A DNA stretch of 64,000 nucleotides, from assembly GCA_964035015.1 (NCBI GenBank), contig OZ036010.1, positions 10,489,730 through 10,553,729 of the forward strand. Direction: 5' to 3'. The stretch is from Corallium rubrum (lineage: Eukaryota > Cnidaria > Anthozoa > Scleralcyonacea > Coralliidae). The position numbers and the translations under genes are program-made. Below are positions 1 to 11,035 of the stretch, one piece after another. Numbering within the stretch: the first letter of the stretch is position 1; the number at the start of each line of letters is the position of its first letter. Below the pieces are notes generated by a model, which saw only the letters and a list, made by a program, of their open reading frames with translations, ran no database searches and had not been told where the DNA came from.

Positions 1-607
1 TGGCGGATGGGCATTCAAGATAGTTTTCAAGGACTACTCAATCCTTCCGATTCGACGCATTTTATGTTACAGATAATGGAACAAATCAGAAATGAATTTA
101 GATATTTACAATGAAGGATGATTTAGTTGTGCGGTGCAACGTGTGATTCGTTACAACTGGAAAAAAGCGTGAGGTGAGATTTGAGAAATCAACATTATTT
201 GTTGTTTAGTGGTTTATGATTTCCCTCTTCCTTCATACTTTAGCTTACTTGCATCCCAAATTTTGTAAAATTGTGAATAAAGCTAGCCTAAAATTTATTA
301 TTCAATAACTATCTTGTATTTTTCTTTGTATTAAGGTTAATTCAAAATCCAAAATCGAGATAATTTATTGAATTGCCTCCACAATCTATTGATAAACTTG
401 GTATATAACTGGTCAAATGTTCAAATATTCCTATTTTATCAAATAAAGTGTATTTCCTGTATCCTAAATATATATGTAAATAAGGGAGTTGAATAAAATT
501 AAAATGTTGCTCAATATTGATCTTACATTTTTGCAGTCAAGCACCCCCCCCCCTGCCAAGAAAACATCAACTGTAGAGAGGGCATCAGAAAAGTGAATGG
601 GTAATCA
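1..607. other. Intergenic, no gene recognised
   Basis: AT-rich sequence with frequent stops in all frames. The only landmark is a homopolymer C tract at about 543-553. Nothing supports an exon, promoter or RNA gene. Confidence 0.5.
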
Positions 608-661
608 AACTATAAGACAGACAAAGTCCAATAAAATGAACTATAAGACAGACAAAGTCCA
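608..661. repeat. Short tandem direct repeat, two 23-bp units
   Basis: The sequence AACTATAAGACAGACAAAGT (plus CCA) occurs at 608-630 and again at 639-661, separated by 8 bp. A related stretch in the other orientation (GTCTGTCTTAGACAG) follows at about 671. It looks like a local duplication of no evident function. Confidence 0.7.
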
Positions 662-2033
662 GCCCAAGGGTGTCTGTCTTAGACAGAGTTCACTGTCTAT
701 CAGTATGTACATGCAGTAGCACTCAAAGGCAAAGGGATGAATAATATCCAGGCATTTAATTAGGCTTTGAGACACAGCATTTGAATTGTATACTACGTGA
801 GAGACAATACCTCTGTTAAAATTTTATTAGTTATATCCACAATTATGCATTGTTATGTAATTATACAACTGATAACATGCAAAACATCAAACTACATATT
901 TGAATGTTATTTGGCAAAAGAGAATCCATCAATTTAAAATCATAAAAATCCTGTTCAGATCGGTGCTTGTGCCCAGGCAAGTTATTCCAACACTGACATC
1001 TGTACTGTATCTCTTCACTTCCTGTAAAAAATAACCCTTTTGTGTCTTAAAAGTTGACTGTATAGCCAATGCCTAACTATGGTATTCACTTAATGGGTAT
1101 ACAAATCAAGGGGTGGACACAAGGGCACATGCCTACAAAACTACAAATAATTATCCACACATCAATTTTAATAATCATTGCTGTCATGGAACACAATGTT
1201 ATTTAATATATAAAAAAATATCTATACATATCAGGCCTGTATACATATATGGCAGATCTTTAAGAAAGTTCAGTACATTCTGTAATAATATGTACAGAAT
1301 ATATATGTAGGCCTGCATGATATGTATACATTTTTTCCAGAATGGTGTTTTTATACAGCGAGGTCAAGCGTTTTGGACCATAAAAACAGACAAATACCAA
1401 ATTTTACTCTTTAATAATTGTCCACCACTCATTCTACACTTACTCTAAAGAATAAAGCTTGAAATATTAGGAAACTTCCAAAATTCTTGAGAAAAAAACA
1501 AGCTTTAGTGGCGAAAGGCCCTCTTAAATTTATTAGGCGCCATCTTAGCAAATGCCAAAATACCGTGGTCGGTTCAGAGGCGAATATCTCGAAAACGGTT
1601 GAGAGGTCGCCGGGGGTCGTCTGGATAGAATCCAAGATTAGACATTTGTTCAACTTATTACGCAAAAATTAGAGAATTCGAACCGTTGGAATTCGAGATA
1701 TTTTGCTTTGAAGATTGTTGACAAACCGGAAGTCGGGTCTTCGCTTAGGGCGACACGACCTACATAAACCATCAGAATAAAGTAGAAAAATACATTTACC
1801 TTGCAAAATCCTGCAGATATGGATAGTCCAACAATATATCAAACGATATCGCTGCTTTTTTAAAGAAAAAAATGAATGACAATAGCGTAATATTCGGTAT
1901 TCTAAGTCCAATGCAAAATTTTCAGCCGATCAAACGATGAGAAAATAAGCCATTTCATTGGTCGAGATATTCACGTGGTACTTGTCCAACCACCTCTGGA
2001 TTCGAATAATGCGTTTGAATCCAGGGCAATGTT
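662..2033. other. Intergenic and likely promoter side of the SLOG gene
   Basis: There is no recognisable coding similarity. Short open frames at 1429-1911 overlap on both strands and lack any domain. The last 100 bp or so before 2034 is the probable 5' region of the SLOG gene, but no TATA box stands out. Confidence 0.4.
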
Positions 2034-2798
2034 ATGGTAAGCAGGTTCACCGCTGTATTAAAAGCTAGCAGGCGCATATTTGTCCGTATAATGGCGATGG
2101 CGGCAAATATGGAGACAGAAAGAACTCAGTTGGATGGGTCGTTCAATACACTATACGTCGATGATTTTGATCTGGATGACAAGGACATCTCTTCTTTTCT
2201 TGAAAGTGTAAAGGAGATTGAAGAAATGTACCTACCAATTCCTAAACAATACACGCTGTTCACTGGTGGAGCTGTTGGAAGCGATCTATACTGGCAGAAA
2301 ATTGGCGCCAAATATGGGATTCTTGTCAGAGCATTTTCTTTCGAAGCACACAGTGCAGGGAATAATAGTGCTAGAATTATTCTGTCTCAAGAACAGTTAA
2401 AACAGGCAGATATATTCTTAAGGGAAGCTAACAAAACCTTGAAAAGACATTTTCCGACAAACAAGAGCTTCGTAAATAGCTTGCTTCGACGTAACTGGTA
2501 TCAAGTGAAGGACACTGATGCAGTGTTTGCTGTTGGCCGACTGAATTTTAAGCAAAGTGTAGTCGAAGGTGGAACAGGGTGGGCTGTGCAGATGGCTATT
2601 GACTCTAAGAAAACTGTATACGTGTTTGACACTGCAAGTTGCACGTGGCAACAATTTGATTATGGCAAAAATAGATTTCTGGCTTGTGAACTTCCCAAAC
2701 TGACCTTGAATTTTACTGGTATCGGAACCAGGACCATACCAGAGAGTGGGAAACGAGCAATTGAGAAGATTTTTGAGAGGACTTTTGGGAAACTGTAG
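2034..2798 (+). CDS. SLOG/Rossmann-fold predicted nucleotide-binding protein, single exon
   Basis: The single-exon reading frame codes 254 residues. Seen: FTGGAVGSD at residues 76-84, a glycine-rich Rossmann-type loop; NW at 154-155; DAVFAVG at 162-168; GGTGWAVQMA at 179-188, a second loop resembling the LOG/SLOG phosphate-binding signature; VYVFD at 195-199; and NFTGIGTR at 226-233. This order matches SLOG-superfamily proteins (relatives of LOG, DprA and YspA) that bind nucleotides or NAD-type ligands. The exact ligand and reaction are unknown. An in-frame stop lies just upstream of ATG 2034. From that start the first 25 residues are basic and hydrophobic with no acidic residue, like a mitochondrial presequence. 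ATG 2091 is an equally good alternative start that would remove it. No intron interrupts the domain, unlike the other two genes here, so retroposition or lateral transfer is possible. Existence of the gene is well supported; its function is only inferred. Confidence 0.75.
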   Translation: MVSRFTAVLKASRRIFVRIMAMAANMETERTQLDGSFNTLYVDDFDLDDKDISSFLESVKEIEEMYLPIPKQYTLFTGGAVGSDLYWQKIGAKYGILVRAFSFEAHSAGNNSARIILSQEQLKQADIFLREANKTLKRHFPTNKSFVNSLLRRNWYQVKDTDAVFAVGRLNFKQSVVEGGTGWAVQMAIDSKKTVYVFDTASCTWQQFDYGKNRFLACELPKLTLNFTGIGTRTIPESGKRAIEKIFERTFGKL

Positions 2799-2980
2799 AA
2801 TTATTACAGGTGAGAACATGAAAGTGAACTTTAAAAAAATTAGAAAAATTTCCAGTTTCCCAGAAGGCAACTAAAACTGCAATTTCAGTAAAATTTCAAA
2901 TCGTAAAGAAGTTTAGGTTGTCCAGCAAGACTCTAAGTGGGTCAAGCAGCCAAAGTGGCACTTGGTTACTGAGAATATTT

Positions 2981-2986
2981 AATAAA
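2981..2986 (+). promoter_or_regulatory. Polyadenylation signal AATAAA of the SLOG gene
   Basis: A canonical hexamer 183 bp after the SLOG stop codon, in AT-rich sequence. It is the first AATAAA downstream and so the likely 3' end signal. Confidence 0.45.
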
Positions 2987-3144
2987 AATATCACATGAAC
3001 ATCAATTCTGAAGAAATCTGGGAAATGCATCTTGCAACTCATGAGATTAGGCAAGTTTGTGCACTCTGCATTCAGCATCAAGATTTAATAGGTGTAATAA
3101 AAGTAGTGTGCTGTGTAGGCAGTGTTGAAACAACAATTGAAATG

Positions 3145-3302
3145 TGGTATAGTATGTTAATACTGCCGAAACAGAGAACGTAAGTGGTCTAACGTTTCGA
3201 GCGAAGGCCCTTTGTCAGAGAGAAACCTCTGATGAAGGGCCTTCGCTCGAAACGTTAGACCACTTACGTTCTCTGTTTCGGCAGTATTAACCTACTATAC
3301 CA
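3145..3302. repeat. Palindromic foldback element with hammerhead-like hairpin
   Basis: Arms of about 75 bp (3145-3219 and 3228-3302) are inverted copies with a loop of about 8 bp. The right arm contains CTGATGAAGGGCCTTCGCTC followed by GAAACG, a CTGANGA...hairpin...GAAA signature seen again elsewhere in the window. A shorter relative lies at 46805-46895. Confidence 0.8.
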
Positions 3303-3413
3303 TATCAAGATTTAATAGTTATCCTCATTTGGATTAGATTTTAGCTGTCAGATAATGTATTTCTTATTGAAACACATGTTTCAAATAACTCAGGCCTTTT
3401 CATATAACACACA

Positions 3414-3417
<4 letters not shown>

Positions 3418-3482
<65 letters not shown>
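3418..3482. repeat. (TA)n microsatellite
   Basis: Uninterrupted TA dinucleotide array of about 32 units. Confidence 0.95.
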
Positions 3483-3483
<1 letters not shown>

Positions 3484-3489
3484 TATATA

Positions 3490-3870
3490 TATTTATAAAA
3501 TAAGGTGTCCTCTATGCATGCTCTGATTGGCTGGGTCCTGTGCATTTATAACAGTATGAAGATGATGAATGATGTAAAATAGCATGGAGTGGTGTCACCT
3601 GGTGGGAAAAGCTAGTGAACTTTCAAAACTATCCAACTACTAGTTTCTTGTTTTTTCTTCATATTTTATAAAACAAATAAAGCATACTGCTCATTTGCAT
3701 ATGTACTCTTATAAAGGTACATTTGATGTCATTTGAACATGAAAGAAGTGTAAAGGCACTCGGCTATCACCTTGTGCCTCTACTCAACTTCTTTCGTGTT
3801 CAAATGATGTCAAATGTGCCTTTATAAGAGTACATATGCATGGACCTTTATGTTTTATTTGTTATATATA
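3490..3870. mobile_element. MITE with palindromic core, copy 1
   Basis: A palindrome at 3695-3841 (arms sharing TACTCTTATAAAGG and TTTGATGTCATTTGAACA) is preceded by sequence also present, in opposite orientation, at 37245-37565. Two dispersed copies with the same layout define a family. No coding capacity is seen. Confidence 0.7.
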
Positions 3871-3916
3871 TAGATATAGATATAGATATAGATATATATA
3901 TATATATATATATATA
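3865..3916. repeat. (TAGATA)/(TA) microsatellite
   Basis: A few TAGATA hexamers run into a TA array directly after the MITE. Confidence 0.85.
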
Positions 3917-3939
3917 AATCAGCAGAGAACTAAGTTTTT

Positions 3940-3996
3940 AAAACATCTTTATTATTGATAATGTCATTTCGAGGCACAGCCTCTTCTTCAGATCTA
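3940..3996 (-). other. Hammerhead-like hairpin motif
   Basis: Read on the minus strand: CTGAAGA, one A, a perfect 5-bp stem GAGGC/GCCTC with a TGT loop, then GAAA. Hammerhead ribozymes have CUGANGA-stem II-GAAA, but here an extra nucleotide precedes the stem and no clear stem III with a cleavage site is visible. It is probably a decayed retroelement-associated motif. Confidence 0.35.
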
Positions 3997-4104
3997 TAAC
4001 CCTGAAATAGGTGAGGTGAGGTTGAGTATTTATAAGAGTTTTACAACATGAATAAATTAAAATCATAAATGAAAATAAATTAATAAATAGAAGTAATGTT
4101 TTAA

Positions 4105-4197
4105 CTCATTCCTGTCCGGGGGCTTCCCCAGAGGTGAATAAAATCGTCTGGCGTTAGCCAGAATAAAATACTAAAGACCAATTTGGACAAGAAAGAG
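4105..4197. mobile_element. TTAA-flanked short element
   Basis: Bounded by TTAA at 4101-4104 and 4198-4201 with short inverted ends (ACTCATTCCTGTCC against GGACAAGAAAGAGT). It carries AAAATCGTCTGGCGTTAGCC, a block recurring at 26815-26960, 27690-27790 and 46230-46300. A near-identical copy follows at 4216-4309. The TTAA flanks suggest a piggyBac-type origin. Confidence 0.6.
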
Positions 4198-4215
4198 TTA
4201 AAGAGATAGTTTATA

Positions 4216-4309
4216 ACTCATTCCTGTCCGGGGGCTTCCCCAGAGGTGAATAAAATCGTCTGGTGTTAGCCAGAATAAAATACTAAAGACCAATTCGGAC
4301 AAGAAAGAG
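4216..4309. mobile_element. Second copy of the TTAA-type short element
   Basis: About 98% identical to 4105-4197 and separated from it by only 18 bp. The left flank reads TATAA where TTAA is expected; the right flank keeps TTAA at 4310-4313. A local segmental duplication or tandem insertion. Confidence 0.6.
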
Positions 4310-4439
4310 TTAAATTAATAATGTTATAATAATGTTATAACTAGAAATTACTATCGCAAGTGAAATGCTGCCTCAAATGGGACAAAAACCTTTAGTCTAC
4401 CCCACAGGCAACTCTATGCAGTCTGTGGCCAATGTGACA

Positions 4440-4675
4440 CCCCCCTTGCCCACTCTACCTGAGATTGCCCACTCCACCCAAGATCACCGAAGATTGCGCA
4501 CTCCACCCAAGATTGCCCACTCCACCTGAGATTTCCCACTCCACCCAAGATCACCCACTCTACCCAAGATCACCCAAGATTGCCCACTCCACGTAAGTTT
4601 ACCCACAAGTTTGCCCACTCCACTGTTTTGAGATTGGCCACTCCACCCGAGATTGCCCACTCCACCCACAGAGTT
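4440..4675. repeat. Minisatellite, units around ATTGCCCACTCCACC
   Basis: Degenerate units of about 19-21 bp built on GATTGCCCACTCCACCCAA, with C-rich variation, repeat roughly ten times. Confidence 0.85.
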
Positions 4676-4870
4676 GCCTGCAAAGGAGGCTGGAAAGTCC
4701 AAAAATTTAATATTAATTACAATAAACAGAGTATTTTAATTTTACACATTTCTTCTATATTTTTTAATTATAAGATTGAAAACTACAAGTTACTATAACT
4801 AAGGGTTTTGACAGGCTATACATACACACAATTAATATACAACTATTAAATAATCTTGCCTAAAACATAA

Positions 4871-4927
4871 TGTAGATAATTACATGAAGTACTCAACCTG
4901 AGTGGAGTACTTCATGTAATTATCTAC
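4871..4927. repeat. Perfect hairpin
   Basis: GTAGATAATTACATGAAGTA and its inverted copy flank a loop of about 10 bp. Probably a minimal foldback element. Confidence 0.85.
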
Positions 4928-6339
4928 GAATGTCAGGTTTTGAAAAAATCGTTTCGAAGCAACACGGCAGAAAATTAAGCGATTCAACGGGGATATCTCT
5001 TCGGATTTCTTCTGAAAATGTTGTGTTTCAGGTACAAGCAATGAAGAGGAAGCAAGAAAAGCTTACAATCTTGAATAAGGTAAACATACAAACAAGCAGA
5101 TAGTGGTGTCTGGTCAGAATGCTGATCAGTGCAAACACAATGTAACTAGAAATACATTAATGCAAACCCCTCTGCCTTCAATCCCAGGGGTGTATTAATA
5201 CCACTGAACCCTTAAATTATGTTGGTCACTCCAGATAAAGGAATTGCATATTTTTTTACCCTGTTTCACACAAAATGGCTAAAAATCGTACACAGTTCCA
5301 AACTGAAAGAAAGGAAAACATAGGGAGGGTACCTTGTGCTAGCCTAAATAACTGCCAGCATATAAGAACAGACCTAATTGCACCAGATCAAAAGTGTGAT
5401 AATTATTACACCGGTACCCTGTTCCAAACTAAAGATGGCAAAAATGAAAACCATTCCCTTTTCACATCCCTGTATAGTCAATATATGGGAGTCCCGAACC
5501 TCCCATTGTAGCGTACCAGTATAAATTATATTGTCTTTTTGCACAAAATACAATATTTTGACAACCCATTTGTATTGCTGTTTAATTGGCTTATTATACC
5601 ACAGCAAGTATGTGACTATTAAAGCAACCAGAACTTTTTCAGCTTTGGCAAAGCATTAAAAAGTTTGCAAATGCCTGACACTGTTCCAGGGAGGAATAGC
5701 TAGGCATTACTCCAATTGATGAATTTATAATAAATACATAATACATGTGTGTGCAGTACAGTACAGTAAATGCATAAAAATGTCAAATACATAATTGTAC
5801 AGTACATGTATGCCACCAACAATTCCTACACAGAGATATATTGTTATTACGTTTTCTTTTGTTATTAATAAATAAATATTTTAAAAAATATCTCTGTACC
5901 TTCGCATATTTTTCGGCCTCTATTCATTTCTCACATGTGTTATGAAATAAATTCACATAAATTCACGTTTTTCTCTTCGCTGCATGTCTCTCTTTCTCTT
6001 GACTATTCTTGTTGCTGTGTTTTCTGGCATAATTTCTAGCCTTTCTCTTCGCTGTTCCTCTCCGCTTTGCCGTTCCAAGAGATGCAGTGAAGTAATTTTC
6101 ACGCTTTCTTTCGAAGTCTTTCGAATGGAGGTTCATCCGATTGTTAACCAAAAGAAATCGTATAGTTTTGATGGTGAGGAAATTGAAACCCACTTACGGT
6201 AAAATTCAGTTAAAAATCTCTGTTCATGAGTGATGACTGTGGAAGTCCATTCGAAGAATAGCCATGCAGAATCTGGCATGTTGTACTACTGGACTGGACC
6301 GTGAACTGGATTGCAATTGTAAAACGCGGACTTATAAGT
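4928..6339. other. Intergenic, no gene recognised
   Basis: Only short frames without domain character. A CAG-GTACAAG...AATAAG-GTAAAC arrangement at 5031-5082 could be a tiny exon but has no partner exons. A direct repeat of GGTACCNTGTNCCAAACT type is present near 5290 and 5415. Confidence 0.4.
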
Positions 6340-6475
6340 AACGGCCCCCCGAAAGTAACGTTGAATTTGTGACACTTCTAAAGTTTCCCGAAAGTAACAC
6401 CGCCCCCCCGAAAGTATAGCGGGCCCCCGAAAGTATAGCGGCCCCCCGAAAGTAGCGGCCCCTTCGAATGTGGCG
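6340..6475. repeat. G/C-rich GAAAGTA short tandem repeats
   Basis: CCCCCCGAAAGTANCG-type units repeat about six times with decay. Confidence 0.8.
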
Positions 6476-6575
6476 CATTTTTTAATGTTTCAAATACATG
6501 TTTATCCAACGAAAAGGTAATGTTCGTATTAAAAAAATTTGATCAGAATGTTAACTTTGTAATCATTGGTTTGAT

Positions 6576-6873
6576 CATAGTCAATCGAGATATGGTCTGG
6601 AAGCTCAGCTAAAGTCTTTGGTCTATCTTTTTGTTTGCCTTTATGCATTTTTGTGCACGGTGCACGGTCACTGAACACATTGTATTTTAGTATAATGAAC
6701 GAATTGTCCAATAGCAACGTTTCAGTTCAATCACTCAACCGTGCTATTTAAATATTAATAAACCTAAAACAAAGAATGTGCACGGTGTAAGGTACGGTTC
6801 AACATAAAATCAAAGCTCATTATAGGACCTTTGAAGTTTGCCGAGTTTCCAGACCATATCTCGATTGACTATG
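6576..6873. mobile_element. MITE with 7-bp target duplication
   Basis: Terminal inverted repeats CATAGTCAATCGAGATATGG / CCATATCTCGATTGACTATG flank 298 bp. The direct duplication GTTTGAT lies at 6569-6575 and 6874-6880. There is no reading frame of note. Related copies are at 45273-45485 (left part) and about 51556-51812, and a core fragment at 38630-38700. Confidence 0.85.
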
Positions 6874-8046
6874 GTTTGATAATGACTTTGGGATAAAGTC
6901 GAAATATTTCCCTTAATATTTTGTTTTGTCTTGTTTCTAACTTGAATATCAGGTCTCAAGATGACGTTTTTCGTGAAAGTGAAAACGTGAAACTTAAACG
7001 CTCATTTTTAAACTGAGAAGTATCAAGTTTTAGTTTTTTTATTTACTGTATTTCTATTTTTCTATAAGTATGATGATTGATCTAATCAGTGACAACAGTC
7101 GCCGCCGCTTATACCCAAACTAACCTTATGAAAAATATAATCTTGTAAATGTCATGCCAAAGTTGGCAGAAAATATTCGAAAATATTATTTTAAATCGGA
7201 TGGAAGCCGACTTAACATACTATAAAATTTCTATTTACTATTAGACTTCACTTATTACTTCAATGACAATGCTTCGTAATTTTTTACTATAACTCACATA
7301 TCATAAAAAATTTTTTACTTTGCATTATCTGGATCATTGCGAATTCGGCTATTATTTTTCAGCTATTGTTTTTCTAACTCTGGTATGATAACCTTTCTCC
7401 TGGTTTTTCAAAACTTGGATGTTTCTTTTTTTCAAAACTGGGACTCGGTCGAGATAGCGGACTTAGGCATTTATCTCGTTTGTGGCATTTCTCTTTTTCC
7501 GCACCCGGGTTATGCAATTGCTCCCCAAAATTCTCCTATACGAAAACCCTCACAAATCTTGCGAATTGTTCAACAAACCCGTATTGGAGCTCACCTCATC
7601 GCCACCGATAACAAATCAAATCAAATCAAATTTATTAATTCCGTAGGGTAACCTCTTCAGTGGTGACTCACTGTCTCACTGGTATCAATAACACCCAACG
7701 CACTACCGATGCCAAATTTTGCCAGACATCAACGTCGAATCTACTCCAACTTCGGGAAACACAAGTCAGAAGATTCCCATATTTGGACTCCTTACCACAA
7801 CAAAAACTTATTTTGACCTTTTCAGAAGGGATTTTTTAAAAAAATTAAAAATAAATTTAAATTAAATTACAAAACTAACCCCCCACCCCCGCATCCTAAA
7901 CCTTAAAATCCACTTTATTAAACCTAACCCTAACCTCAACACTGTTCCTGACATCAATCCTAATATCAACCCCTATACCTCACCCTTAACTTTAAAATTC
8001 ATCCCTGCAAACCCTAACCCCACCTGACCCAAAAATTAAACCAAAT
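6874..8046. other. Non-coding, with short repeats
   Basis: Contains an AAATC pentamer run at 7613-7632 and a degenerate CCTAACCC-rich tract at about 7870-8040. No gene-like sequence. The frame at 7337-7651 has no domain. Confidence 0.45.
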
Positions 8047-8394
8047 GTCACAGTCTAAATCATGAAAAATTTCGTATTTTCTTCATAAAAAGTTCTGCAC
8101 AGGTCTCATGATCTTCATTTTAGTTCATTGCATAGCTCTAGGTGGTCTTGATTATTGAATAGTTTTATACCCTCAAAGTTTACCTAAGTGAAGTAATCGT
8201 GTTTCCAGTAAATGCAGCAAACCTAATTTGCATAAAATCTGTCGCTCACCATAAACACAAATTTCTGTAGATACGCAAGCGCTACAAGTATAAATCTTTT
8301 CAATAATCAAGAGCACCACTAGAGCTTGCAATGAACTAAAATGAAGCTAAAAGGTTTTATGAAGAAAGAATTTCTCATGATTTAGACTGTCGAC
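8047..8394. repeat. Long imperfect inverted repeat (MITE-like)
   Basis: Arms of about 150 bp share GACAGTCTAAATCATGA, CTTCATTTTAGTTCATTGCA and TTGATTATTGAA in inverted order around a central spacer. The ends are decayed and no target duplication is visible. Confidence 0.65.
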
Positions 8395-9046
8395 CTTAAT
8401 CTCAATTATAATTATTAATTATCCTAATACCTTAAACCTCAAATTATTAACCATTTTCCACTACTATTCACGAACATAATACACCTAGGATGATAAGTCA
8501 CTCCCAGGATCTAAACACCTGAGCCTTATGGTTTACTTTTACTTTACATTATACAAAACATTGGTAATTCGATTTCTTTTTTTTTTCTTTATCCTCTGAA
8601 TGAGTTTGGGGAGTTTAAATCTCCCCACCACGCTGAACATGGTAGACTAGTGAACACAATCCACAATCGAGCTCACAACAACGTTGCGAGAACGTCATCC
8701 TGACACTGTTATCACCATGTTAATCTCGTACCCAGAACCATTCCTTGAAAGTTTGCATGGTGAAAAATTTGTGTATTGCGAATTGCGTTTTCTATCGGAG
8801 AACTAGTACTACCCACGCTCGTAGGGACAATTGGGGATACGGGAGGACACCAGGCGGTAAAGCGTCGAAAAACCTCTGGCACACAGGGTAGGTTAGAATG
8901 TGTTTTGACTTCTGTCTGTGTCTCTGTGACCAATATGTTTAGACTTTAGATAGCCAGGGTCTTGTGTATTACGAATTGCGTTTTCTATCGGGGAATTAGG
9001 TTGTGTTTTGACTTTTGTCTGTGACCAATGTGTTTAGACTTTAGAT
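8395..9046. other. Non-coding spacer with internal duplication
   Basis: ATTGCGAATTGCGTTTTCTA occurs at about 8775 and again, as TTACGAATTGCG, near 8970. Together with GTGTTTTGACTTNTGTCTGTG at about 8900 and 9003 this shows a local duplication of about 200 bp. No gene seen. Confidence 0.45.
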
Positions 9047-9133
9047 CACAGAATAAATACTAAGCAGAAGGCCCACTCTCGTCGGAACCTTTGAAGTTTT
9101 TGTCCTCGCGCAGGTCGCTTCGCGTATGTTAGC
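9047..9133. mobile_element. Truncated copy of the 38355-type MITE
   Basis: ACAGAATAAATACT... with CGGAACCTTTGAAGTTTTTG matches the left half of the element at 38355-38578. The right end is missing. Confidence 0.6.
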
Positions 9134-9294
9134 CACCATGTTGAAAGCAAGTAGCCTAAAACCCGTTCCTCTCAACAGTAAACAATATGGCGAAAAGTGC
9201 GTTTTGATCGTTTGAGTTTGAATGGCTATAACTCGAAATTTTGGTGGTAATTTTTCTTGGGACGGATAGTACATTGAAAAGGAAGGTAAGTAAT

Positions 9295-9424
9295 AAACAC
9301 TTATTTACTGGCGCAGAGGGAAACAGTGTGTTTTGTGGCCCCGAGACTGCCGTTGTTTCCCGAGGTGAAGCCGATGCCAACAACGAGCAGTCGAGGGGGC
9401 ACAAAACAGTAAATAAGTGTTTTG
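9295..9424. repeat. Short MITE or hairpin
   Basis: AAACACTTATTTACTG and CAGTAAATAAGTGTTT bound about 130 bp with further internal complementarity. Confidence 0.7.
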
Positions 9425-10507
9425 TTATATAACAAGTGTTATATGACAAGAAATATGTTGGGCAAAACCTTCAAACATTGCTTCAAATTAAGGAAAACTG
9501 GATAAAAACAAACAAACCAGACCTGATCATCTACTTCCGGTTTTCATATTTTTCCCTAGGGAAAACTAAATGTAATGTTACCCGCTGCCATGGGTTACGC
9601 GGGAAACATCACGATTTTCGGACCGCCACGCGTGGACTGCTAAATATAAAATCAGAAAGCTAAAAAATTTGAACTTTGATACTTGATATACAATAATGGT
9701 AAGGAAGAGATTAACGAAATTTGAACGGAGAATTTCCGATTTCTTTGTGTTGTTAATTGCTCCGGCTCAGAGCTACCCGTCCACTTTTGAAGTTGTACTT
9801 TCAAGAATAAATATGTGAAGAAACTCTTTAAAAACAGTTTAAATCTAAAGTGTAATGATAAAATTGCACGTGTTTGTTCTATCTTAATCGGACAAGCAAT
9901 TTTGAAGAACGAAGCAACTAAATAGCCCTCTATTTGGATGGATTTGGGGCACTTTTGTTTTACATATTTGTTGAAGTGCCAGTATTTCTCCACTTTCATT
10001 TAATATTTGTAAATGTTGCTGCTGATAAAGAGATTAACCTGAACTATCAGGTCCTCAGTTTTGAAGTCTTGTTACTTCATTCTACTATAAAATGAACGAA
10101 TTTGAGCGTTTAGCTTCAAATGGCCTACTGTGGCTTCTCTAGGTTGGGCAGTTTTTCTTGAGTTTTGTTCTCCAAGGTTTTTAAATATTTCATAATTTGT
10201 TGCTTAGATCGAGGTTTAGATTATTGGTGGTTTGCAATCAATCCCTTGAGATATGGAAGACAAAGATACGGCGGCCATGATGGAGGAAAAGATACTCCAA
10301 ATACAATAGCTGCTAATGAGATTCTTTGTTAACGTTCCTCCAACATGACTGCCATGACGTCAAGTGCAAACCAAGACTAGACGTGCAACCTTCAGATAGT
10401 TTCTGTCCTTTCTTTAGCTGAGGCAATAGATTTGAAATGGAATCTGATAAACAACTAGAGGACAGTCAGGGACATAGCTCACGAGACCAACACATGGATG
10501 TATGTTT
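9425..10507. other. Non-coding, no gene recognised
   Basis: AT-rich unique-looking sequence. The open frame at 9652-9999 on the minus strand has no domain and poor composition. Confidence 0.4.
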
Positions 10508-10585
10508 AAAATGCTTGATTGCACTCGTACCAAACTTATGCAAAAATATTTGCATAAAATAAAGAGTGAGTGCAATCAAGCATTT
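10508..10585. repeat. Hairpin with 18-bp arms
   Basis: AAATGCTTGATTGCACTC and its inverse flank a loop rich in TGCAAAAATATTTGCA. The GTGCAATCAAG boundary recalls the ends of several elements near 58-59.6 kb. Confidence 0.75.
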
Positions 10586-10694
10586 CTTCTACACGAGGAG
10601 AATCCAAAATTTAATGGATTGGTCGTTGGTCTATGACCAACCCTTATGCAAACTTTCATGAAAATCGGTGCAATAGTTTTTGAGATATCCTGGC

Positions 10695-11035
<341 letters not shown>

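Noticed and set aside
5031-5082. Possible small exon (CAG-GTACAAG...AATAAG-GTAAAC) coding MKRKQEKLTILNK
   Set aside because: It resembles the start of some zinc-finger transposase proteins, but no partner exon, upstream promoter or conserved domain could be found.
7870-8040. CCTAACCC-like telomeric repeats, also at 38030-38120
   Set aside because: Units are irregular and A-rich, lie inside dispersed repeats and do not form hexamer arrays.
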